Positions 25,271-34,860 are shown, counted from the first letter of the stretch. The stretch is DNA of 39,746 nucleotides from Verrucomicrobiota bacterium (GCA_019239825.1 JAFAZK010000147.1:1-39746), one strand, 5' to 3'. The notes: generated from the letters alone by a model not told the origin. Translations and numbers: made by a program.

Positions 25271-26268
25271 AGCATAAATCAACGCTACTAAGTGCAGCCA
25301 TTACCGGTGCATTCATTTTCTCGAGCGCAGCCTTTGCCGCGGAACCCGCCAAAGGGCCGGTTACAGTCGGATTTTTACCCAAACTGGACACTGATCCCTA
25401 TTTTCAAGTCGCACAGACCGGTGCCGAAGAGGCGCAAAAGGAGATTGGTGGCAAAGCCATTCGGGAAGCGCCGTCCCAGGCCACTGCCGAAGCGCAGATC
25501 GAGTTTATCAACAATCTGGTCGCGCAACGAGTCGGCGTTATCGCGATTGCAGGCAATGACGCGAACGCGGTAGCGCCCGCACTAAAGCGAGCAGCGCAGC
25601 AAGGGGTGCGCGTGATTTCGTTTGATTCGGATGTTGCTCCCGAAGCACGCAGCTTATTTATCAATCAGGCCAAGGGTGACTCACTTGCTGCCATGATGTT
25701 AGACAGCATGCATGACATGATCGGAACGGGTGAATTCGCGATTCTATCGTCTACGCCGACGGCCACCAACCAAAACGCCTGGATCGATTTCATGAAAGCG
25801 AAAATGGCCTCTGATTCAAAGTATGCCGGCATGAAGTTGGTTCAGATTGCCTACGGACAAGAGAGCGAACAGGTGAACCAACAACAGGCGCTCGCCTTGG
25901 TCGAAGCTTTCCCAAACTTGAAGGGGATCATCATCCCGGCTGGGATCGGATTGCCGGCGGCGGCCAGAGCGTTGGAACAGGCCGGTCGCCTGGATAAGAT
26001 CAAGCTGACCGGTCTCGCGCCAGCAACTTTAATCAAGAAGTATATCGCGGCGGGACAATGCCAGGATATCTGGTGGAACGTCAAAGATCTGGGTTATCTA
26101 ACTTATTTTGCCGCCCAAGCCTTAGCCCAAGGTAAAATCACCGGCAAAGAAGGCGAGAGCTTTGAGGCCGGACGCCTCGGAAAATTTACTGTTGGCGCGA
26201 AGGGTGAAGTTGTCCTGGGGCCTGCGATAATCGTTACGCCGCAAAACGTAGGCGATTTTGCGTTTTGA
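25267..26268 (+). CDS. rhaS: rhamnose-type ABC transporter substrate-binding protein
   Basis: A 333-residue periplasmic sugar-binding protein (Peripla_BP_4 fold). The signal peptide is STLLSAAITGAFIFSSAAFA, followed by AEPAKGP. The mature chain matches my memory of RhaS from Rhizobium and of LsrB in several places: PKLDTDPYFQVAQTGAEEAQ, TAEAQIEFINNLVAQRVGVI, AIAGNDANAVAPALKRAAQQ, RVISFDSDVAPEARSLFINQ, FAILSSTPTATNQNAWIDFM and NVKDLGYLTYFAAQALAQGK. The two-permease arrangement agrees with a rhamnose or LsrB-like importer. No rhamnose catabolic gene (isomerase, kinase, aldolase) is in the window, so the ligand remains a prediction. The ATG overlaps the stop of the permease gene. Confidence 0.88.
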   Translation: MKHKSTLLSAAITGAFIFSSAAFAAEPAKGPVTVGFLPKLDTDPYFQVAQTGAEEAQKEIGGKAIREAPSQATAEAQIEFINNLVAQRVGVIAIAGNDANAVAPALKRAAQQGVRVISFDSDVAPEARSLFINQAKGDSLAAMMLDSMHDMIGTGEFAILSSTPTATNQNAWIDFMKAKMASDSKYAGMKLVQIAYGQESEQVNQQQALALVEAFPNLKGIIIPAGIGLPAAARALEQAGRLDKIKLTGLAPATLIKKYIAAGQCQDIWWNVKDLGYLTYFAAQALAQGKITGKEGESFEAGRLGKFTVGAKGEVVLGPAIIVTPQNVGDFAF

Positions 26269-26326
26269 TTCGAATGACCTGGCGACGAGTGCTACCGATC
26301 TCCACAACCGCAATGGAGGGTAAACG

Positions 26327-27322
26327 TTGGTAAAGATGGCAGATGTGGCGCATCGAGCCGGGGTATCGATATCAACCGTATCGCATGTCCTCAACAAGAC
26401 ACGGACGGTGGCGCCGGAAACAGTAGAGGCCGTCAACCATGCGATTGACGAGCTGGGATTCATCCCCAATATCCTGGCTCGTGCGCTGGCTCAAGCGAGA
26501 ACCAGCACGATCGGTGTCGCCTTGTCAGCGATCACCAACATTTATTTTGGTGAAGTGGTGCGCGGCATGCAGGCCGAATGTACTCGTAGCGGTTACTTTC
26601 TTTTTCTTACTGATACCGCGGACCAACCCGACCACCAATTGGAGGTAATTCGTGCGCTACATGAAAGGCGGGTCGACGGGATGGTGCTGGCGCACGTACC
26701 TGACCCGGACAACCGCGCTGTCAAATACCTGGAAAAGCATAAGATCCCGGCGGTTTTCGTTGATCGCGCGATCGATGGGCAGTTCGATCAGGTTCTGGTT
26801 GAGAATCGAAAAGCGATGCAGAGCCTCGTGACGCATCTGGCCGGACATGGTCACAAACGGATCGGTCTAGTCTCAGGACTCAAAGGTTTGGCGACGTCAA
26901 TCGAACGGCTGGAGGGGTACCAGGCAGGCCTGAAAGAGGCCGGTTTGCCATTCGATGAAGGCTTCTTGGAATGCGGAGAGTCCGAAATCGAACCGGCGTA
27001 CCACGCGGTGTTGCGATTGATGCGGTTACCTAGACCCCCGACCGCGATCGTTTCAGCGAACAACAAGATGACCCTAGGGATGGTGCGGGCGTTAAAAGCA
27101 ATTAACCGGCGTATCCCGAAAGACATCGCGATTGCGGTATTCGATGATTTTGAATGGGCCGACAGTTTTGATCCTAGCCTGACTGCCCTGGCGCAGCCCT
27201 GTCAAGAGATGGGTATTCGCGCGATCAAGCTCTTGTTGCGGCGAATCAAGGCGCCGCAACGCAGATCGGTCAGGGTGTTTTTAGAGCCAGAGCTCAGGAT
27301 TAGGCACTCCTGCGGATGTTGA
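26327..27322 (+). CDS. LacI-family transcriptional repressor
   Basis: A 331-residue LacI/GalR repressor. The N-terminal HTH is canonical (MADVAHRAGVSISTVSHVLN), followed by the hinge helix region (IPNILARALAQARTSTIGV) and a periplasmic-binding-protein-like effector domain (TNIYFGEVVRGMQAECTRSG, IPAVFVDRAID, ALKAINRRIPKDIAIAVFDD, then PCQEMGIRAIKLLLRR). Translation probably starts at TTG 26327, since GGAGGG ends six bases before it; ATG 26336 is too far from that site. It lies 58 bp after the binding-protein gene in the same direction and is likely the last gene of the importer operon. It is the natural candidate to bind the palindrome at 21473-21486. Confidence 0.93.
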   Translation: MVKMADVAHRAGVSISTVSHVLNKTRTVAPETVEAVNHAIDELGFIPNILARALAQARTSTIGVALSAITNIYFGEVVRGMQAECTRSGYFLFLTDTADQPDHQLEVIRALHERRVDGMVLAHVPDPDNRAVKYLEKHKIPAVFVDRAIDGQFDQVLVENRKAMQSLVTHLAGHGHKRIGLVSGLKGLATSIERLEGYQAGLKEAGLPFDEGFLECGESEIEPAYHAVLRLMRLPRPPTAIVSANNKMTLGMVRALKAINRRIPKDIAIAVFDDFEWADSFDPSLTALAQPCQEMGIRAIKLLLRRIKAPQRRSVRVFLEPELRIRHSCGC

Positions 27323-27329
27323 TCTTCTG

Positions 27330-27347
27330 GTCCGGCGGTGGCCGGAC
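27330..27347. terminator. GC-rich hairpin between convergent genes
   Basis: GTCCGGC (27330-27336) pairs with GCCGGAC (27341-27347) across the loop GGTG, eight bases after the LacI stop. There is no following T-run on either strand, so it may attenuate transcription rather than be a classical intrinsic terminator. It separates the LacI gene from the converging giant kinase gene. Confidence 0.5.
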
Positions 27348-27376
27348 GGTGTCACCACTATATAGGAGGCGGTACA

Positions 27377-30300
27377 CTAGGCATCATGATCGTCGGGAAT
27401 CGGCAAAGCGAATTGAAAGACAGCCCCGCGCGTATTCGCGACCGCCCAAAGGCGTCCGCCGTGTGCCTCGATGATGGAACGACTGATTGCTAATCCCATC
27501 CCGAGTCCTTGAGGTTTCGTAGTGTAGAAGGCATCAAAAAGATGCTCAAGGCTGTGCGGTTCCACCCCCGGACCTGAATCTCTTACCGTGATCAAGACAT
27601 GGCCCGATTTCGCCCTGACTAACCTCTTAGCCTCGTTGATTTCGTGCCCTTGTTCGTCTCCAATCGTAGTCACCTTCTCCGAGCTGACCGCTAACTCGCG
27701 CCGGCCATCAGATAACTCGTTCATGGCTTCGATCCCGTTGATAAGCAGGTTTAGAATTACTTGTTGTAGTTGGATCTTATCTCCCAATATCGGAGGCAGG
27801 TCGTTTGCCAGTTTGGTTAGAAGCAACACCTGATTACGTTGTACCTCAGTGCGGGCGATAGCGACTACTTCGGTGACGGTTTCATTAAGATTCAGCCAAT
27901 CCTTGTTAGGCGGTGCCTTTTTTGCAAGTGCACGGACCCGGCCAATGATTTCAGCGCCTCGATGGCCATCGCGGATAATGCGCCCAATGGCGTCGCGCGT
28001 CTCCGTCAAATTAGGTTCGCTCCCGTTCAACCAGCGCAGACTGGCGTTGGCATTAGTTACAATGCCCGCCAAAGGCTGGTTGATTTCATGGACGATTGAC
28101 GCCGCCAGTTCGCCCATCGTGCTTAGACGGCTAAAATGCGCCAGTTCGGCCTGGGCTTCACGTAGCGAAATCTCTTTTTGATGCAGCTCTGTCTCAGCGC
28201 GCTTGCGCTCCGTAATTTCGTCTTTTAGCTCTTCGTTGGCGTGGCTGAGCTCTGCGTACAGACGAGCTTGTTCCAGAGAAATCGCCGCTTGTGAGGCGAT
28301 CAACTCTAGTGCCGCCAGACCATTAGGAGCAAAGACGTCCGGAGCCAGACTATTCTCCAGGTAGAGAACCCCTATTAATTCGCGCTGCTTGATAAGAGGA
28401 AGGCAGAGAACAGATCGCGGGTGCTTCTGGAGGAAGTATTCGTCAGCCGAAAACCGGTTTTCGGTCGAAGCGTCACTCAGCAACGCTCTCTCTTGTGTGC
28501 GGATCACGTGACGAAGCAGTGACAGGGGTAACGCGGAACCCGTGACCAACGATCGATGAAAATGAACCGTAACTTTGTCCCCCACGCTTTTGGCTTCGGC
28601 TTCAATTTCTTGCTCAAGACCTCGCGGCGAAATCATCAGACCGCGCTCCGCTCCTGCTTGCTGGAGTGCAATTATCAGCAATGTTTCGATTAGCTTCTCG
28701 GTGACAATTTCGCTCGACACCGCTTGGGCAGCTTTGAATACGGTCCCGAGATCGAGATGCTCAACCGAGGTGCTAATGGCAATGGCTGGCGCTGGCAAAG
28801 TCGGCTCCGGCAGTGCCGGGTTGGCACCATCAAGTTGACGCACTTTTCCAAGCGCCCCCCAACGAAGATAACAAGAGCGGGCACCGCGGAAGTAGCTGTG
28901 CGCGGCTTTTTCGAGCTTCCGATTCAGGCAGAATCGCCCGGCAAGTTCGTTACTAAGAGCCTCGTTTTGAACAAACCGATTTTTGTGAGCCGCTTGGACC
29001 GCTTCTTCGTACAGTCTCATCGCGTCCATTCCATGGCCTTCGATCCGGGCAAGCTCCGCCGACAGTAGTAAATACCGATCGAGGAATGTCCCCGGGCAAC
29101 CTTCGGCCCATTCCCGAAGCCGCTCGAGAGATTGATTGATCATTTCGATCAGTTCCGAGCGGCTGTTTGGAGCGCCCTCTTCATAGAGTGCTGCGGCCGT
29201 GAGAGCGGTATAAAAGAAATAGTCGGCCGATAAAATGTGCTGTTCCATTGTCCATACCAGCGCTTTGGCCCTGCGAGCCGCCCGAATGGCAGTCTCATAA
29301 TCACTAAAGATGAAGCTTAGCTGTACCTTAGCTGTCCAATAGTAAAACGCAGTGAAGGGTTTCCTCGCCTCGAATTCGGATTCCACGAACTGATCGTTGA
29401 AGTAAGTATCGGCTCCGAGGCTGGAGATCGGTCTTTCACCACGCAAAGTCAGTATCAGTCTCTTTTGGAACTGGATGATGGCGTCCTCGTCTCGCATCTT
29501 GACCTTACGCACAAAGTCAATGCCATTCTGTGATTCCCGCCCTACCTCGTCGAGGGGGACTCCCTGGAACAACAAGGCCGCGATAAGATGATTCCACCCA
29601 AAGCAAGTGAATGCCGTATCATGGGTTTCTGCAGCGGATTCAATGGCGCGCCGGATGAAGTCGATAGCCGATTGAATCGGCTGCGTCCAGAGCATGGCCC
29701 GCTGCATGCAGAAATACACTTTCGTCTTGTACCGGTTGAATCCGTGTCTCTCGGTCAGGGTACAAGCGAGTTCGCCGAAACGATTGCCATCCGCGTAACG
29801 ATGGAAAACGGGACCAAGGATCGTCGCCAATTCCGCGTAACCATGAGCGGAAGTGTCGGCAGTGCCGTACTCCAACGTTGCGCTCACGATCCGGCAGAAG
29901 CAAAGGTACATTAAATTGATGTCGGTATTGAAGGCCGGTGCCGCCATAACCGAAAGTATCCCCGTAACCGCTTGCATTTCGGGGTCGGTCATCAGAGGCA
30001 GCTCTGCGAGGCTCTCAATAGGTCGATCCGCGAGTTGCTGGTAGATTCTTTCGTATTCAGCCTGTACCACCGCGCGTGTTGGATGAGCTGGCACTTCGAT
30101 TTTGAAAAGGCGCAGGCATTCTAGCCCGTGCTCGACCGCCTTGGGGAACTCTCCCCTCATCAGGTGCAAAAGGATTCTCAAACGGTGAGCGGCTGCCTTA
30201 TCGACGGTCGATCTTGATCGATCCAGCAGCTCAGAAATAAACAGATCCGCACCATCGAAATTTCCGGCTAAAAATTCGGACTCGGCCCGTTCAAGCCACA

Positions 30301-32623
30301 AACAAAACGCAAGCTGGTATCTTCGTTGCCACACGTCGTGTCCGGCCAAGTCCATCCCCGCCGAAAGGTAGATGCACGCCGAGGTGTAGGCGGCCGAGGT
30401 CTTCGCTTTTTTACCGGCTCGCAGATTCAGCTCCGCGATTCGTTCTTTTTCGTCCGGGTCGGAAACTAGAGCGCTGCCGGAATTGAGCTGGTTAACGATG
30501 TCGAAAAGGTTCTGCTCGATCTCGTCTTTGGTCAGACGCTGGACCAGCAAACGGCCAATGCGTAACTGGAGTTGAGGACGCTTTTCTGCGGCGATAACCG
30601 CATAAGCTGCCTCCTGAACCCGGTCGTGGGTAAACCCGTAACCACCGTCCAGACGGATCACGAGACCAGCACGAACCGCCTCCCAGAGCACGGCATGTAG
30701 TTTATCCTCGGACTCCCCCCGAACCGTTTTAAGGGTAGCGACTCCTGCGCTGTTCCCAAGGCAAGCCAGCTGTTGGAGCGCCTCTTGCGTATCTCCCGGC
30801 AACCGGCCCAGCTTCTCCGTCATAAGATCGACAACATTGTCGGTGAAACCCTTTGCCCGAATGTCCTCCAGGTCCCAGAGCCACCTCCGGGAGCTAGAAT
30901 CGAAAGCGAGAAGACCGTCTTCGACAAGTGCCGTCAAAAACTGAGTTACGAATAAAGGGTTGCCACCCGTTTTTTGCCGTAACAACTGGGCCAGAAGCTC
31001 GGCGTCGTCAGCGTCGCACTGAAGGGTATCCACGATAAGCTGACGAAGATCGACCATCGTAAAGGGTCCCAGAACCATGATTTGAACGGCGATACCGCTC
31101 TGCTGAACCTCGTCCAGCATCTGGGCAACTGGGTGAGAAGGTGAGACCTCATTGTCTCGATAGGCACCCAGAAAGAGCAGATAGCGAACATCCGCCTCGG
31201 TAATTAGATATTTTAACAACTCAAGGGTCGCCGAATCTGACCATTGCAGATCGTCAAGGAACAGGACGAGTGGATGTTCGGCCCGAGCAAACACATTAAG
31301 GAAGCGCCGGAACGCCATTTTGAAACGGTTTTGGGCGTCCTGCGGTGCGAGATCAGCAACTGGAGGTTGTTTGCCAATAAGCAACTCCAGCTCGGGAATT
31401 AGGTTAACAATAACTTGACCGCTCGAGCCCAATGCCTCGCGTAGTTCGTAACGCCAATGGGCTAACTCTGTGTCGCTCTTAGCCAGGATCTGCTGGATTA
31501 ACGTTTGGAAGGCCTTACCTAAAGTGGCATACGGAATATCGCGCTTATGTTGATCGAATTTGCCCGACGCGAAAAGGCCGCGAGCTGGAACCAATACCCG
31601 GTGAAGCTCGCTAACCACCGAAGACTTGCCGATCCCGGCCGACCCGGATACGAGCATCAATTCAGGTCTGCCTTCAACGACAACTCGATCAAAAGCAGCA
31701 AGCAATTCTTGGATCTCCTGTGACCGTCCGTATAGTTTCTCTGGAATCAGCAGGTGCTCGGGCGTGTCGTGCTCGCCAAGCGAGAATTCGCGGATGTGTC
31801 CCCGGGTCTCCCATTCGGCCAGGCAACGTTGAAGGTCACGCTCTAACCCAATCGCTGTCTGATAGCGTTCTTCCGCCGTTTTGGATAGCAGTTTCATGAC
31901 GATGGCGGAGATCGGAAGCGGCACGCTATTTAGTCGTCCAACGGGTGGCGTTGGCTGCCGGGCGATGTGGCAGTGCACCCATCCCAGCGGATCGGAAGCG
32001 GTAAAAGGCAGCACCCCAGTGAGCATCTCGTAGAGGGTCACGCCGAGTGCGTAAAGATCACTCCGAGAATCGATGGAACGATTCATTCTGCCGGTTTGTT
32101 CGGGCGCCATGTAGGCAAGGGTGCCGTCAACAAACTCTGGTGGTTCGAGCGTTAGACGTTCTCGGGGAAGGCGCGAGGCGAAGCCAAAGCCCATTAGCCA
32201 GCACTGGGCGGTGACCGAGTTAATCAGCGCATTGGCTGGCTTGATATCCTTATGGACAACCCCACGCTGATGCAGACGGCCGATCGCCGTCGCCAGGTTA
32301 ATGGCTACACGCAAGGCAAACGCCACTTCCAAGGGACGACCGAGCAATTGATCGAGAGGCGCTCCCCCGGGATCCTCTAGCACAAGGACACGACGCCCCC
32401 AATGATGAGTGACGGCGATCGGTCGGATTGCCCATTCCGGGTCCAAGTCTGGTTTGAGCGCAAGTTCCTGCTTAATCCGCTTCAGTGCTTGTATCTCAGG
32501 CGGTTCCTTAGCAGGCGAAAGCGCTAGAACTTGCGATGCGTCACTCCTGTGTTGGCCGCGATAAAGGATAAAATCCCCATCCTTCCGCAACACCTCGAAG
32601 ATATATGGTGAAAGATCGATCAC
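27377..32623 (-). CDS. giant pseudokinase / AAA ATPase / GAF / sensor histidine kinase
   Basis: A 1748-residue cytosolic signalling protein of the family often named trifunctional serine/threonine kinase, ATP-binding protein and sensor histidine kinase. Residues about 1-270 form a protein-kinase-like fold (VVHKDIKPANALI, GTLAYMAPEQTGRMNR, SDLYALGVTLYEMLTG). DFG is replaced by GFG (LMGFGFAS) and no VAxK lysine is evident, so this part is probably a pseudokinase. An AAA/STAND ATPase follows (P-loop SGSAGIGKSS near 330, LVLFLDDLQWSDSATLE), then a long helical-repeat region, a GAF domain (about 1330-1470: GLMISPRG, SVLCLPLIKQRELIGVLYLE) and a histidine kinase (IVHEINQPLAGI with His near 1512, LLINGIEAM, DSGPGVEP, GLGMGLAISRSI). 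I prefer GTG 32623; a TTG at 32746 adds 41 unconserved residues. No receiver domain and no response regulator nearby. Confidence 0.93.
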   Translation of the reverse strand: MIDLSPYIFEVLRKDGDFILYRGQHRSDASQVLALSPAKEPPEIQALKRIKQELALKPDLDPEWAIRPIAVTHHWGRRVLVLEDPGGAPLDQLLGRPLEVAFALRVAINLATAIGRLHQRGVVHKDIKPANALINSVTAQCWLMGFGFASRLPRERLTLEPPEFVDGTLAYMAPEQTGRMNRSIDSRSDLYALGVTLYEMLTGVLPFTASDPLGWVHCHIARQPTPPVGRLNSVPLPISAIVMKLLSKTAEERYQTAIGLERDLQRCLAEWETRGHIREFSLGEHDTPEHLLIPEKLYGRSQEIQELLAAFDRVVVEGRPELMLVSGSAGIGKSSVVSELHRVLVPARGLFASGKFDQHKRDIPYATLGKAFQTLIQQILAKSDTELAHWRYELREALGSSGQVIVNLIPELELLIGKQPPVADLAPQDAQNRFKMAFRRFLNVFARAEHPLVLFLDDLQWSDSATLELLKYLITEADVRYLLFLGAYRDNEVSPSHPVAQMLDEVQQSGIAVQIMVLGPFTMVDLRQLIVDTLQCDADDAELLAQLLRQKTGGNPLFVTQFLTALVEDGLLAFDSSSRRWLWDLEDIRAKGFTDNVVDLMTEKLGRLPGDTQEALQQLACLGNSAGVATLKTVRGESEDKLHAVLWEAVRAGLVIRLDGGYGFTHDRVQEAAYAVIAAEKRPQLQLRIGRLLVQRLTKDEIEQNLFDIVNQLNSGSALVSDPDEKERIAELNLRAGKKAKTSAAYTSACIYLSAGMDLAGHDVWQRRYQLAFCLWLERAESEFLAGNFDGADLFISELLDRSRSTVDKAAAHRLRILLHLMRGEFPKAVEHGLECLRLFKIEVPAHPTRAVVQAEYERIYQQLADRPIESLAELPLMTDPEMQAVTGILSVMAAPAFNTDINLMYLCFCRIVSATLEYGTADTSAHGYAELATILGPVFHRYADGNRFGELACTLTERHGFNRYKTKVYFCMQRAMLWTQPIQSAIDFIRRAIESAAETHDTAFTCFGWNHLIAALLFQGVPLDEVGRESQNGIDFVRKVKMRDEDAIIQFQKRLILTLRGERPISSLGADTYFNDQFVESEFEARKPFTAFYYWTAKVQLSFIFSDYETAIRAARRAKALVWTMEQHILSADYFFYTALTAAALYEEGAPNSRSELIEMINQSLERLREWAEGCPGTFLDRYLLLSAELARIEGHGMDAMRLYEEAVQAAHKNRFVQNEALSNELAGRFCLNRKLEKAAHSYFRGARSCYLRWGALGKVRQLDGANPALPEPTLPAPAIAISTSVEHLDLGTVFKAAQAVSSEIVTEKLIETLLIIALQQAGAERGLMISPRGLEQEIEAEAKSVGDKVTVHFHRSLVTGSALPLSLLRHVIRTQERALLSDASTENRFSADEYFLQKHPRSVLCLPLIKQRELIGVLYLENSLAPDVFAPNGLAALELIASQAAISLEQARLYAELSHANEELKDEITERKRAETELHQKEISLREAQAELAHFSRLSTMGELAASIVHEINQPLAGIVTNANASLRWLNGSEPNLTETRDAIGRIIRDGHRGAEIIGRVRALAKKAPPNKDWLNLNETVTEVVAIARTEVQRNQVLLLTKLANDLPPILGDKIQLQQVILNLLINGIEAMNELSDGRRELAVSSEKVTTIGDEQGHEINEAKRLVRAKSGHVLITVRDSGPGVEPHSLEHLFDAFYTTKPQGLGMGLAISRSIIEAHGGRLWAVANTRGAVFQFALPIPDDHDA

Positions 32624-32926
32624 GGGAGCCTCTCTGCGCCCGCAACTTACACGAATATCTTCGCCACCAACAAACGACTCCGAGCTGCCCTCTTTATGGG
32701 CTAATCGCGCAAGATGCCACAAAAACAAACCCAGCAAACCGCTCAATCAGCCAGCTAACTTTTGTTCGCTTGGGCTCCCCGATTCGGGCCTTAAATAGTT
32801 AGCAACTGAAGTGGAGTCGAAGATGTGGACAGGCGCCTGGGAATATTGTCCCGAAGGGACTAGAACGAGGGCTGTCTGCAAAATCGTTTCCACGTCAAGC
32901 GATCCTTTCGCGAATGAAAATGGGCT

Positions 32927-33748
32927 TCACGAAAAGAGATACTCGATGCTCTTCTGTAGGTCGGTCTTTAGTGTTGCCGTGGAGAGACACTGCACCTCCT
33001 CCGAAAAGGGCTCATATGAGAAGGGGCCTGTATACCCCTTGTTTAGCAGGGTTGCCACTTGGCCTCGGTTATCAAGGACGTCATCGCCAGTAACCAGGAC
33101 ACGGTCCGCGTCGATAATCGCTGATTTCGCTTTCCCCGGCAGCACGCCAGAAACGTGAACCAAGGCGGTCTCCACCGGAAAGAATTCCGTTTCTTCGCCT
33201 AAACAGTGATGAAAGGTGTCGTGGAGTAGTTTGTAGGACCCTGAGTAGTCGGATTGAGAGATCCCGGCGAGTGCCTCCTTCTTCGTTCGCAAAGCCGACA
33301 CGGAAAAACCCAGAGGCTCAATCAGCCCGGTCATGTTTGCATCGGCAAATAGTGGCCCAAACGCATTTAAGGCCGTGACCAGTTGGTCTGCTCTCTGGCC
33401 AGGACTGCGAGAGTCATCGGCCTCGTTCAACGGGCAGAGCACGATCTGCGAACAATTTACCCGCTTACCTTGAGCAATTAACCCTTTTAGCCTTACCAGA
33501 TTTGCATCTAGCGCTCGCTCATCTTCGAACCGAGACAGCGCATTGATCGTCAACAGGTTGATCCCGGTAACGTCCAAGAGGTGCCGCACCGCGTCGTCCG
33601 GTAAACCATCCAAAATTTCTTTTCCGGACAGATCGTTTCGAAGTTCGACATATCTGAAACCCAAATCATTTGCGAACTGAAAAAACTCCGGCAGAGGCAA
33701 CTGAGGCGCTATTATTCGGTTCAGGCAGAGCGGAGGCATTTCGGGCAT
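32927..33748 (-). CDS. sugar phosphate isomerase/epimerase-like TIM barrel protein (IolI-like)
   Basis: A 273-residue AP-endonuclease-2-superfamily TIM barrel. It resembles IolI, 2-keto-myo-inositol isomerase of inositol catabolism: the opening LCLNRIIAPQLPLPEFFQFA, GFRYVELR, and VTGINLLTINALSRFED correspond to IolI strands 1-3. The four metal ligands expected from IolI can be placed: Glu in LIEPLGF, Asp in LLHDTFHH, His in LVHVSG and Glu in FSYEPFSEE. It is about the normal length. There is no other inositol gene nearby, so the exact sugar is uncertain; the giant signalling protein downstream on the same strand is 304 bp away and unlikely to be related in function. Confidence 0.85.
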   Translation of the reverse strand: MPEMPPLCLNRIIAPQLPLPEFFQFANDLGFRYVELRNDLSGKEILDGLPDDAVRHLLDVTGINLLTINALSRFEDERALDANLVRLKGLIAQGKRVNCSQIVLCPLNEADDSRSPGQRADQLVTALNAFGPLFADANMTGLIEPLGFSVSALRTKKEALAGISQSDYSGSYKLLHDTFHHCLGEETEFFPVETALVHVSGVLPGKAKSAIIDADRVLVTGDDVLDNRGQVATLLNKGYTGPFSYEPFSEEVQCLSTATLKTDLQKSIEYLFS

Positions 33749-34251
33749 GGTGAGGTGTTAACGGCTTATGCCGCCAATTTCAAATGAAGCGTGCATCTCA
33801 GCGGTAGCTCGCCCGAGGCTCGCTACCGAATAGCCGATAGTCGATAGCCAATAGCCAAATTGAATGGTAATGAGCGATTTATGTCGGCGGCTATTGGCAT
33901 TGGCTATTGGCTATTGGCTATTCGAGAAGCCTTTGAGGTCGTGCCTGTAATCTGCAGCGAATGTCGTCTCACAAACGGGTTATCTGTTCCCAGTATTGGA
34001 ACGGCGAACCCCGACAGGGAGCACGGTCGAAGAAAGATTTAGCCGGCAGCGTCTTTCCGTTCTTCCTCGGGAGATCCGCCTACTGGGCGTTGGAGATTCC
34101 TCACCACGGGAACGTGGCATTCGGCATGCTTAAGCGTAAAACGACGCATCGCGATCCAACCTTCGACTACGGTGCTCCAACCTCGCATTGATCAACTGAC
34201 CTATCTGAAAAGTTCTAACGAACCGAGCGAATGAGCCATCAGCCTAACACT
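33749..34251. other. Intergenic region with inverted repeats
   Basis: About 500 bp without a convincing gene. It holds a 7-bp stem (CGGTAGC at 33802-33808 with GCTACCG at 33822-33828) directly next to iterated inverted-repeat element B. A 76-codon frame at 33961-34191 is open but has no Shine-Dalgarno, no recognisable family and no coding pattern I can support. Confidence 0.5.
33827..33924. repeat. Iterated inverted-repeat element B
   Basis: The left arm (33827-33858) repeats a 7-8-base unit AATAGCC/GATAGCC. The right arm (33889-33924) is its near reverse complement, repeating GGCTATT about four times. The arms enclose about 30 unrelated bases. Because the unit is iterated, the stem can slip into several registers. 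Size (98 bp against 93 bp) and plan match element A at 7606-7698, although the unit sequence is different. Confidence 0.82.
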
Positions 34252-34821
34252 ATGAAAACCAATCGGAGCAACCTCCTGGTCCCCTGGCTCGCCGCCCTGG
34301 TGTGGCTCGGTCTATTCAGTCTACCCAAAACTTACGCCGCAGTCCCTCCGGATCAGGCAGATGATCGTAATTTCAGTGGTACCTGGGCGCTGGACCTCAA
34401 AGGATCGACTTCGTTCGAAACCCTGATGAAGCAAATGGGGGCCAGTTTCCTCGAACGAACCTACGCCGCCTCGGTTGCGCTTAAGGCCACCCTTCGCCAA
34501 ACCGAAACCGTTATGACGATCGCTGCCCGCGGTCCCGGCTTTGCCTTCGATGAAATCCTTTACCTCGATGGACGCACCGCGCCAAGCAACCTAGGCGTCT
34601 TGGGAGCGACTTCCCTCAAGACCACAACCGCCTGGTCCAAGGACCATCAGCAGCTCATCGAGACTCATCAGATCAAGACCAAGCAGGGAAAAGAGGGCCA
34701 ACTGATCATCGAAAGGTACCTGACAGATGACGGTCAGACCTTGGTGGCTGCTTACACCCTAAAGCTCAACGCAGAACCCAACCCAACCTCTGCACGCCAA
34801 ATCTGGCACAAGGAAGCTTAA
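34252..34821 (+). CDS. small exported beta-rich protein of unknown function
   Basis: A 189-residue protein with a signal peptide (LLVPWLAALVWLGLFSLPKT, cut near YAA). The mature part starts NFSGTWALDLKGS and then alternates strands (ATLRQTETVMTIAARG, SLKTTTAWSKDHQQLIETHQ, QLIIERYLTDDGQTLVAAYT). This 'SGTWxLD ... W.dgdqLv ... ER.lS.DGkTL' pattern resembles the lipocalin-like exported domains common in Acidobacteriota and Verrucomicrobiota, whose role is unknown. ATG 34252 gives the shortest n-region; ATG 34231 would add seven residues. Neither has a clear Shine-Dalgarno. A 10-bp perfect hairpin starts 39 bases after its stop. I do not assign a function. Confidence 0.72.
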   Translation: MKTNRSNLLVPWLAALVWLGLFSLPKTYAAVPPDQADDRNFSGTWALDLKGSTSFETLMKQMGASFLERTYAASVALKATLRQTETVMTIAARGPGFAFDEILYLDGRTAPSNLGVLGATSLKTTTAWSKDHQQLIETHQIKTKQGKEGQLIIERYLTDDGQTLVAAYTLKLNAEPNPTSARQIWHKEA

Positions 34822-34860
34822 GCAACCGATTCGAGGATTGGTCAGAGGCAAAAACGGCGA

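Noticed and set aside
21633..26268. Assignment of the importer to AI-2 (Lsr).
   Set aside because: The binding protein has some LsrB-like text, but matches RhaS better, and there are no lsrF, lsrG or lsrK genes nearby.
27377..32623. A functional Ser/Thr kinase at the N-terminus of the giant sensor.
   Set aside because: The DFG aspartate is replaced and no N-lobe lysine is identifiable, so activity cannot be claimed.
33827..33924. A CRISPR array, because of the repeated short units.
   Set aside because: Units are 7-8 bases without spacers and are arranged as two opposing arms; no cas gene is present.
33961..34191. A 76-codon open frame between element B and the exported protein.
   Set aside because: No ribosome-binding site, no known motif and no support from neighbours; its length is within chance expectation.
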